Origin: Methanobacteriota archaeon
Lineage (GTDB): Archaea; Halobacteriota; Methanomicrobia; Methanomicrobiales; Methanocorpusculaceae
Reading direction: 5' to 3'
NCBI GenBank assembly: GCA_023396065.1
Contig: JAEWXF010000028.1
Coordinates: 62,001-126,000 of the forward strand
DNA: 64,000 nt
Position 1 is the first letter of the stretch. Each line of letters opens with the position of its first letter. This document shows positions 42,101 to 49,967 of the stretch, one piece after another. A model generated the notes under the pieces. The model saw only the letters and a program-made list of their open reading frames with translations. It was not told the DNA's origin and made no database searches. The translations under genes were made by a program, and so were the position numbers.

Positions 42101-45100
42101 GACAAACAGCTGGAAGAAGAATGGAGACTCATCGAAATTTCAATCCACGTACCTCTGTGAGGTACGACGGTATATCCCGGAGTTTTGGGAGATAATTTCC
42201 GTATTTCAATCCACGTACCTCTGTGAGGTACGACCTCATCGATAATGTAAATCTGATACATCATCCGGATTTCAATCCACGTACCTCTGTGAGGTACGAC
42301 TGTGCTGCGACAACTGCAGCAGCTGCCTGCTGCTATTTCAATCCACGTACCTCTGTGAGGTACGACTGATCGCGTGGGAAAAACTGAGCACGGAGGATAT
42401 TTCAATCCACGTACCTCTGTGAGGTACGACGTACGGATATCCACAGAGGGATGCCATACAGAATTTCAATCCACGTACCTCTGTGAGGTACGACTTCTGT
42501 TGCTGAGTCGGCTGAGTCGTATGCAAAATATTTCAATCCACGTACCTCTGTGAGGTACGACGTTTACAAACGCGTAATATGACTCACCGCTTGAATTTCA
42601 ATCCACGTACCTCTGTGAGGTACGACACACCGTTTCCGGGGAGTACCTGATAGTAGAGATTTCAATCCACGTACCTCTGTGAGGTACGACATGGTGACAA
42701 CACATGAGCAAGAAGCATAGAGATTTCAATCCACGTACCTCTGTGAGGTACGACCTGTATTATCTGATAAACAACTTGTAATTGGGAATTTCAATCCACG
42801 TACCTCTGTGAGGTACGACTGTATGCACGCAGGTATTCAATCTGCATACCGGGATTTCAATCCACGTACCTCTGTGAGGTACGACTCCTTAAAAGGCCGG
42901 AACCCACCGCGCCCGTCAATTTCAATCCACGTACCTCTGTGAGGTACGACGAAGTGGCCGCTCATTGCCTGCCGCTCATTCACATTTCAATCCACGTACC
43001 TCTGTGAGGTACGACCGGTCTTCGAACGATACACGCAGGACGATACAGAGATTTCAATCCACGTACCTCTGTGAGGTACGACTCATAACGGACCTCACCG
43101 GCTTTGGAGGTGATGACATTTCAATCCACGTACCTCTGTGAGGTACGACCGAATGGGAGGAGGACAATGCCCTGCTCCTCGTATTTCAATCCACGTACCT
43201 CTGTGAGGTACGACAGTATGATAGAAAAAAAACTTAATTCCGGAACTATTTCAATCCACGTACCTCTGTGAGGTACGACATTCTGGGTAGTATTGCGGTA
43301 TGAAAGGTTTCCAATTTCAATCCACGTACCTCTGTGAGGTACGACACAATTTTGCGCCGTATGTGTCGTTAAATTGGAATTTCAATCCACGTACCTCTGT
43401 GAGGTACGACTCGCCAATGTGCTCTTTCCACTCCTTAAAAGGCCGATTTCAATCCACGTACCTCTGTGAGGTACGACCCACCTGCATATTTGCGGTTTCT
43501 GGCAGGAAGTTATTTCAATCCACGTACCTCTGTGAGGTACGACTTCTTTGTCTCCCATCATCGTTTTTACTAACGATTTCAATCCACGTACCTCTGTGAG
43601 GTACGACCCGCTTCGCAGCAGGTAGTAACGTTAGTTTGTCATTTCAATCCACGTACCTCTGTGAGGTACGACTGTCCGCGGCTGCTGCAATTACGAGGCC
43701 GTTCTATTTCAATCCACGTACCTCTGTGAGGTACGACGCCAATGTGCTCTTTCCACTCCTTAAAAGGACGATTTCAATCCACGTACCTCTGTGAGGTACG
43801 ACTCACGGATGAGCATATCGTTGAGCTGATCCGCAGAATTTCAATCCACGTACCTCTGTGAGGTACGACTCCCTGCACATCTGCAATTCCCGATGTGCGG
43901 GAAAATTTCAATCCACGTACCTCTGTGAGGTACGACTCCACGGTGCATACGCACATGCAATTGAGTATGAATTTCAATCCACGTACCTCTGTGAGGTACG
44001 ACGAAGCACAGCAGCGGTATGTTGAAAATCTGGAATTTCAATCCACGTACCTCTGTGAGGTACGACTACAATTTTGCGCCGTAAGTGTCGTTAAAACGCA
44101 ATTTCAATCCACGTACCTCTGTGAGGTACGACTTCCGGTGGAGGAAGTTTTGTAGATATCTAAGGAGATTTCAATCCACGTACCTCTGTGAGGTACGACA
44201 TAACCAGACCGTTCTGTATCACGACACCGGCAATTTCAATCCACGTACCTCTGTGAGGTACGACCGTGCGATGAGCCAGAACAACATAGATAAGCTATTT
44301 CAATCCACGTACCTCTGTGAGGTACGACCGACAGCCAGCCCCTCATCATACAATACCTCGACATTTCAATCCACGTACCTCTGTGAGGTACGACGGAAGC
44401 AACAGCTACAACGGTGTGCGCACTGCGCAATTTCAATCCACGTACCTCTGTGAGGTACGACCGGTGGTGTTGCATATGCTACAGGCACACTTACAATTTC
44501 AATCCACGTACCTCTGTGAGGTACGACACCCAGCACAGCAAGACCACCCAGCAGCCAAAAAATTTCAATCCACGTACCTCTGTGAGGTACGACTCCAAAA
44601 AGCGAACCCTGAGTTACTCCCTGTTATTTCAATCCACGTACCTCTGTGAGGTACGACATCACCATATGATACCGCTAATGTCTGATTCGAATTTCAATCC
44701 ACGTACCTCTGTGAGGTACGACTCCCTGCACATCTGCAATTCCCGATGCGCGGGAAAATTTCAATCCACGTACCTCTGTGAGGTACGACGATGCAAGTGG
44801 CGAAGTTACTGGTATCCTGTGGGATTTCAATCCACGTACCTCTGTGAGGTACGACCCACCTGCATATTTGCGGTTTCTGGGAGGTAATTATTTCAATCCA
44901 CGTACCTCTGTGAGGTACGACCTGCTGTGGGGTGAGTGCCTGCTGTACCATAGCATTTCAATCCACGTACCTCTGTGAGGTACGACAGCGTTGAGTTAGC
45001 AAACCCTACGTCAATCGTGAATTTCAATCCACGTACCTCTGTGAGGTACGACGCCCACAATCTGTATACCATCTGCAACGAGCCCGATTTCAATCCACGT

Positions 45101-46708
45101 ACCTCTGTGAGGTACGACTCAGTATTTCGTTAGTGCCGCGTGGACCATTGCCGCCGATTTCAATCCACGTACCTCTGTGAGGTACGACTCCCGGAGTCGG
45201 GGATGTGGTTACCACGGCCGATATTTCAATCCACGTACCTCTGTGAGGTACGACATGGAATAGATTTGGAAGATTCTGTTACATCCTCAATTTCAATCCA
45301 CGTACCTCTGTGAGGTACGACCTCCTCGCCTGCTGCCCCATAGTTACGTACCCGATTTCAATCCACGTACCTCTGTGAGGTACGACTCTCGGGATTTTTG
45401 GCAGCGGGAAAACCATAAGAATTTCAATCCACGTACCTCTGTGAGGTACGACGCTGCTGTGGAGTGAGTGCCGACTGAACCAGCGCATTTCAATCCACGT
45501 ACCTCTGTGAGGTACGACGCGCGTGACACCCCATACAACTATCTCATCCTTCAATTTCAATCCACGTACCTCTGTGAGGTACGACGCCCACAATCTGTAT
45601 ACCATCTGCAACGAGCCCAATTTCAATCCACGTACCTCTGTGAGGTACGACATTTAATCGTTTGATGTCATTCACCCCGGATGACCTATTTCAATCCACG
45701 TACCTCTGTGAGGTACGACCACCTCGCAAACCGGAACCCAGGCTAGCGTTACATTTCAATCCACGTACCTCTGTGAGGTACGACTCGTCGTCGTCGCCGC
45801 GTTGTTCACGTTCGCATAATTTCAATCCACGTACCTCTGTGAGGTACGACTAAATTCACTAAAAATTTTTCGGCTGAAACTGCAAATTTCAATCCACGTA
45901 CCTCTGTGAGGTACGACTGTTTTTTTGCAAAATTTCTCATAGTTTCGTGAATTTCAATCCACGTACCTCTGTGAGGTACGACTGCTGCACGGATCGGGCG
46001 GCACGCTGTGATTGTATTTCAATCCACGTACCTCTGTGAGGTACGACCGCGTGTCGATGATACTGAGCCGAAATGGTTTATTTCAATCCACGTACCTCTG
46101 TGAGGTACGACGTTGCCCTCGCCTATTATGTCGACATCACCATGACCATTTCAATCCACGTACCTCTGTGAGGTACGACCTGACCCCAAAACAAATAACG
46201 GTTTCGATCGTACTATTTCAATCCACGTACCTCTGTGAGGTACGACGGTATCGGGGATGTCGTTACCGCCGCCGACGAATTTCAATCCACGTACCTCTGT
46301 GAGGTACGACCGCTAGCGTTTGCATAAGTCCTAAACGTGGCCGATTTCAATCCACGTACCTCTGTGAGGTACGACCCGCAAAACAGGGCGCTGCGTTTAA
46401 AAACATCTCCATTTCAATCCACGTACCTCTGTGAGGTACGACAGATAGATATTACGCTTTCTCCGGGCTATCTCGATTTCAATCCACGTACCTCTGTGAG
46501 GTACGACCCAGTGCGTAACCGTAATAGGCGGAAGAACATACTATTTCAATCCACGTACCTCTGTGAGGTACGACGCAAAATGCCCCCACCTGCATATTCG
46601 CAGTTTCTGATTTCAATCCACGTACCTCTGTGAGGTACGACTGCTGCTGTGGGGTGAGTGCCTGCCGAACCATACCATTTCAATCCACGTACCTCTGTGA
46701 GGTACGAC
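24117..46708 (-). CRISPR. Very large type I-C CRISPR array, about 340 repeats
   Basis: A 32-bp repeat (minus strand: GTCGTACCTC, ACA loop, GAGGTAC, then handle GTGGATTGAAAT) alternates with 31-37-bp unique spacers. The mean period is about 65.8 bp, measured in three stretches. The span divided by that period gives about 343 repeats; I did not count each one. All repeats I read are identical except the outermost left one (24117-24148), which has four substitutions, marking the old, leader-distal end. The leader, cas2 and cas1 lie at the right, so transcription runs right to left and new spacers enter at 46708. The 7-bp stem and handle match type I-C repeats processed by Cas5c. Several spacers occur in near-identical pairs, and one pair is exact. 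Confidence 0.98.
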
Positions 46709-46897
46709 TCTAAATGTTATATTAGCGGACAACTCTGATAAATATCTTCTCCATCACAAAATTAACAGAACATTACTGACATCTCCTCCTTCTGCCCCCA
46801 AAAAAGATACATGCATCCACAAAATCACAAACAACACGCATGTACTCAATTCCGCGAACATCCCGGAATAACGCTGATCACTTACCCTTCGCAAATA
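46709..46897 (-). promoter_or_regulatory. CRISPR leader and pre-crRNA promoter
   Basis: This 189-bp AT-rich, non-coding stretch joins the first repeat to the cas2 stop. On the minus strand, GATATTTATC near 46743-46752 is a plausible TATA element; a start about 25 bp downstream would fall some 10-15 bp before the first repeat. TAATATAAC near 46718-46726 is an alternative. Leaders also carry the integration signals for Cas1-Cas2, but I cannot place them. Confidence 0.7.
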
Positions 46898-47188
46898 TCA
46901 AAGAATTACAACATCCTCCACATTTACAGCCGGCTTTGCCCCCATGTGCTCCACGTGATCTCTCCCATGTTTTCCTAGATTATAATATCGTACACTATCT
47001 ATATCCATGTGAATTACTTCCGAGATTTTCCTCTTCATTTCCATAAGCTGGACTGAATCTACCACACACTCAAATACCGAGTTCTGTACACGGGTTCCAT
47101 AATCAGTACAAATCCTTGCAACTCTTCGCAGTCTTCGTTTTCCCTCTACAGTCTCTGTATTTACATCATATGTCACTAAAACAAACAT
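46898..47188 (-). CDS. cas2: Cas2, type I-C
   Basis: The 96-aa protein begins MFVLVTYDVNTETVEGKRRL, with the Cas2 ferredoxin-like fold and the active-site Asp of YDV, and continues RVARICTDYGTRVQNSVFEC and RYYNLG. Cas2 dimers bridge two Cas1 dimers in the spacer-integration complex. It starts 4 bp after the cas1 stop and is the last gene before the leader, the usual order in type I-C loci. Length is normal. Confidence 0.96.
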   Translation of the reverse strand: MFVLVTYDVNTETVEGKRRLRRVARICTDYGTRVQNSVFECVVDSVQLMEMKRKISEVIHMDIDSVRYYNLGKHGRDHVEHMGAKPAVNVEDVVIL

Positions 47189-47191
47189 ACG

Positions 47192-48241
47192 TCATCTCAT
47201 CAAAAAGGGAGGATATCCGTCAATATCTCCACGAAGATATCGCGCAAGTAACAGTGCTTGAGCATATGGGAGAAGTCCGATCGGTATTTTTTCCTCCAAA
47301 CAGACATGAAAAATTTCTTCCTTCTTCCGGCGTTGCCAAGCCTGCAGAACAATTTTCCTCCCTTCCTCTGTCATGAGAACTGCACCATTTTCTTTGACCA
47401 CAAAATCATCAATTCCTATTACATGAGTATTTATCATACTCAACACAAAACGATCTCCTAAATAGGGTCGAAACTCTTCCATAAGATCTAGTGCCAAACT
47501 CGGTCGTCCTGGTCGTACTCTATGGAGAAATCCGGCTTGGGGATCAAGGCCCACAGATTCCAATGCCGACGCACAATCTGCTGCTATCAAGGAATACACA
47601 AAGGACAGCAATGCATTCATCCTATTTAGTGGTGGTCTGCGACTCCTGTGCTCAAAAGAAAACTCCCCATCTCCTGATAAAATGAGGTCATCAAAACAAT
47701 CAAAATAATACTTCGATAACATGCCTTCTAATCCCCGTATTTCATTTAATGAAATAGTATCCCTTGATTTAACCTCAGAAATCCCCTCGGTTAGACGATC
47801 CAGATTTTTCTGAAATGCAGGAGACACCTGCTTTGGATAATCCCGCGTATATCGTAACAGCACCGATCGACAATTAAGCAACTTACCCAAAATATAATAC
47901 CTTGCAACCTGTGCCGACAAAGACTCATCCATTGCTACCGAATATTGTCTCATTCGCAACAACACATTTCCTGAAACTTTCCCTCCCACACGTGCCAGAA
48001 ATTTCCCATAGGGAGATACAAACGATAAACCCACATCACGAACCGTACATAACTCCATAAGTGCTGGACTGGCCCCCATAAACCCGAAACACACAATCCC
48101 TTCAAAATTATGAATTGGAAAACGTCCTATCTCTTTTCCCTCGATGTTCACAACAATATTCTCTCCATCCCGAGACAGATATGACGCAGGATTTGTCACA
48201 TATAATATATTACGCAGTTTCCTCATAATTCCATCACTCAA
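47192..48241 (-). CDS. cas1: Cas1, type I-C integrase
   Basis: The 349-aa protein has the Cas1 N-terminal beta domain (MRKLRNILYVTNPASYLSRD, from Met5) and the helical catalytic domain. The metal residues can be placed: Glu in IRGLEGMLSKYYF, His in AGFLHRVRPGRPSLALDL and Asp/Glu in DLMEEFRPYL. It integrates new spacers at the leader end with Cas2, and Cas4 selects PAM-bearing ends. The ATG at Met1 overlaps the cas4 stop by 4 bp; Met5 is an equally reasonable start. No damage is visible, so the array should be able to grow. Confidence 0.96.
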   Translation of the reverse strand: MSDGIMRKLRNILYVTNPASYLSRDGENIVVNIEGKEIGRFPIHNFEGIVCFGFMGASPALMELCTVRDVGLSFVSPYGKFLARVGGKVSGNVLLRMRQYSVAMDESLSAQVARYYILGKLLNCRSVLLRYTRDYPKQVSPAFQKNLDRLTEGISEVKSRDTISLNEIRGLEGMLSKYYFDCFDDLILSGDGEFSFEHRSRRPPLNRMNALLSFVYSLIAADCASALESVGLDPQAGFLHRVRPGRPSLALDLMEEFRPYLGDRFVLSMINTHVIGIDDFVVKENGAVLMTEEGRKIVLQAWQRRKKEEIFHVCLEEKIPIGLLPYAQALLLARYLRGDIDGYPPFLMR

Positions 48242-48885
48242 CTCATTTTATTCAAATAAATATCTATTGACTGCCAATTTTCAGACAATTTAGGTACACA
48301 AATATCTTTGAGTGAACAGGACTGACAATACGAACCCGAAATTGCTGCAGGAGTAATCCCTCTTTCATACAATAGATACATCTCAGAAACCAGAACTCGA
48401 ACACGTTCCCGAAGGTCATCAGTAAAGAGGACCTCACTTCGTCTTCGGGTTTTCCCATAATACAGGTATCCATGGGAAATTTGTGTGGTAAACATCTCTT
48501 CTAGACAGATTGCCTGAGCACACAGCTGGACTATATCGCAATCTTCCTGTTTTTTCTTTCCGACCTTGTACTCGACAGGAATGATTTCCCAGCATCCGGC
48601 ATGATCTGGTACAGTCACTCCTGTAGATCCCCGACGAAATTCCACCACATCTGCAATACCAGCCAAACGAAGTACATGGGATTGAATCGGCATTCCCCGG
48701 GAAATAATCACATCACCCCTGCACTCAGCGACATATGGGTTATCTGCCTTTTTGTGCATAAGCTGACCTGAAAAAGTAAGATAGTTTTCCTGCCACTGCT
48801 GTTCAATATGTATTAGCGCCCACTGTCGTTTGCAAAATGCAAAATGTTGTATGCCAGAGAGCATGAGATAATCATCGGAATTCAT
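48238..48885 (-). CDS. cas4: Cas4 exonuclease, type I-C
   Basis: The 215-aa protein starts MNSDDYLMLSGIQHFAFCKR, where the Cys of FCKR is the first iron-sulfur ligand. The last three ligands are in YCQSCSLKDICVP, and the RecB-type nuclease residues lie around WEIIPVEYKVGKKK. Cas4 trims prespacers and fixes PAM orientation with Cas1-Cas2. I chose the ATG at 48883-48885 because family members have only a few residues before DYLMLSGIQHF; a GTG at 48913-48915 would add ten residues. It heads the adaptation operon cas4-cas1-cas2, separated from cas7 by the mini-crRNA element and two terminators. Confidence 0.93.
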   Translation of the reverse strand: MNSDDYLMLSGIQHFAFCKRQWALIHIEQQWQENYLTFSGQLMHKKADNPYVAECRGDVIISRGMPIQSHVLRLAGIADVVEFRRGSTGVTVPDHAGCWEIIPVEYKVGKKKQEDCDIVQLCAQAICLEEMFTTQISHGYLYYGKTRRRSEVLFTDDLRERVRVLVSEMYLLYERGITPAAISGSYCQSCSLKDICVPKLSENWQSIDIYLNKMS

Positions 48886-48906
48886 AGCACAGATAAGGGT
48901 ATGTTG

Positions 48907-48962
48907 TTTGGACACAACATAATCGTTTGGGTATTCATCTAATGATCTTACTAGTGTCCAAA
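48907..48962. promoter_or_regulatory. Inverted repeat across the cas4 promoter
   Basis: TTTGGACAC (48907-48915) and GTGTCCAAA (48954-48962) form a perfect 9-bp inverted repeat with a 38-bp spacer, enclosing the region where the cas4-cas1-cas2 promoter must lie. It may be a looping operator, or simply an extended structure after the mini-crRNA terminator. No TATA box is convincing (GATTATG is a weak candidate). Confidence 0.35.
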
Positions 48963-48990
48963 AGAGAAAATAACTGCAATCCCGCAGTTA
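48960..48990 (-). terminator. Terminator of mini-crRNA
   Basis: On the minus strand TAACTGC-GGGATT-GCAGTTA forms a perfect 7-bp stem with a 6-nt loop (48971-48990), followed by TTTTCTCTTTT down to about 48960. It lies 21 nt after the repeat-like element and would end a ~75-85-nt RNA. Confidence 0.7.
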
Positions 48991-49043
48991 CTTCTGAAAA
49001 AACAGACCTAAATTTCAATCCACATACCGGTAAACAGCATGAC
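48971..49043 (-). ncRNA. Solitary crRNA-like RNA (CreR-type, candidate Cascade self-regulator)
   Basis: A lone 32-nt element at 49012-49043 matches the array repeat in its first three and last twelve bases (GTC ... GTGGATTGAAAT) but differs in the stem. The changed stem still pairs (CATGCTG with CGGTATG, two G-U pairs), so the fold recognised by Cas5c is kept while its sequence is not. The spacer-like part begins TTAGGTCTGTTTTTTCAG and runs into a terminator hairpin. Its first 11 nt match the cas5 promoter at 52420-52410 except at position 6, next to a TTC PAM. CreR and CreA RNAs of this design are known from several type I and V CRISPR loci. A fossil repeat from an old array is the alternative, but handle, fold, target and PAM together argue against it. 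No promoter is clear; it may be read through from cas7. Confidence 0.85.
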
Positions 49044-49071
49044 ATTCAGGATACAGGGTTTTTCTCTCCAC

Positions 49072-49094
49072 AAAAAAGGGGGGAGAATCCTCCC
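49072..49094 (-). terminator. Terminator after cas7
   Basis: Immediately after the cas7 stop, the minus strand reads GGGAG-GATT-CTCCC, then CCC and TTTTTT (49077-49072). This hairpin plus T-run should end most cas5-cas8c-cas7 transcripts; read-through would extend into the mini-crRNA 30 nt further on. Confidence 0.7.
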
Positions 49095-49097
49095 GCG

Positions 49098-49961
49098 TTA
49101 CAACATCTCGATAAGTTGTACGCCCTCAGGAATGCCTGCCCTATCCACTGAAACTGTATAATTCTCAAAAGAACGTGCAGGAAGACCCGTCTTTTTTGTA
49201 ACTGAAATGGTATCGAACAGCAGGTGTGAAGGAGCACAACCAAGAACAGTTTGATGCCGGAACACAAACAGCTTCCGAGTTGCCATCTTCCCGCGTGCCG
49301 CAGAGTGATCATGTTCAAAGAGATTAATTAATGCATTCCAGAACAACTGCAAATCCTCATCAGAAAATCCGGTAACTTTCTGTGCGAGATTTGCAGAAAC
49401 ATATCCTTCCACACGATAGAGGGCATAGGGAATAATATGTTTACGTCCCATTTCATGCTCTTTTCTCTCTGCATCTGCAGCACTGGTAACCGCAACCCGA
49501 GTAATTGTAATCTCCTGTGGCACAATTGGATCTACACTACGGGCAAAATTAATCTGAACTGGTCCACGAACCTGACCACAGTTAACCTTTGTGGTCATCA
49601 CTGCACCAAATGTTCGGACATCATAAAAGTTCTCACACATAAAACCCGTGACCCTCTTTGCATCTGCCTCATCTTTTGGGAGTTTTTTCTCTTCCGGCTT
49701 CAAATCATAATTCTTATATGCAAGTTCATGTTGATTGTTTAATACCGCTCCGTCCCGAACATAAATCTGAAACCCAGGCTGTTCCTCTTTGACCAAAGCA
49801 ACATAATCCCGGATTTTTCTCTTAATGCAGACATCAGTAACGATCCCGTAGCTGGTCTCTGGATCGATACGCGGCATATTTCCTGCATCTGGATCTCCAT
49901 TCGGATTTCCATTTTCAACATCGAACAACATTACAAATTCATAGCGGTTTTCAATAGCCAT
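49098..49961 (-). CDS. cas7: Cas7, type I-C (Csd2) backbone protein
   Basis: The 287-aa protein starts MAIENRYEFVMLFDVENGNP, the hallmark FD-x-NGNPNGDP opening of Csd2/Cas7c. It continues with DAGNMPRIDPETSYGIVTDV and IKRKIRDYV, and TRVAVTSAADAE near the middle. Several copies coat the spacer part of the crRNA in the type I-C Cascade and hold it in kinked 6-nt segments. It is separated by 6 bp from cas8c and followed by a terminator. Full length, no defects seen. Confidence 0.96.
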   Translation of the reverse strand: MAIENRYEFVMLFDVENGNPNGDPDAGNMPRIDPETSYGIVTDVCIKRKIRDYVALVKEEQPGFQIYVRDGAVLNNQHELAYKNYDLKPEEKKLPKDEADAKRVTGFMCENFYDVRTFGAVMTTKVNCGQVRGPVQINFARSVDPIVPQEITITRVAVTSAADAERKEHEMGRKHIIPYALYRVEGYVSANLAQKVTGFSDEDLQLFWNALINLFEHDHSAARGKMATRKLFVFRHQTVLGCAPSHLLFDTISVTKKTGLPARSFENYTVSVDRAGIPEGVQLIEML

Positions 49962-49967
49962 AGATAA

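Noticed and set aside
24117..46708. Many open reading frames through the array, on both strands, with repeated peptides such as FNPRTSVRYD, FQSTYLCEVR, VVPHRGTWIEI and SYLTEVRGLK.
   Set aside because: They are translations of the 32-bp repeat in different frames. Proteins of this kind in databases are mis-annotations of CRISPR arrays.
48885..49097. A CreT-like toxin RNA or mini-ORF that would make this a CreTA addiction pair.
   Set aside because: No short ORF with rare codons and its own promoter is visible in the gap. The spacer start matches the cas5 promoter instead, so a regulatory (CreR-type) role fits better. A toxin cannot be fully excluded.
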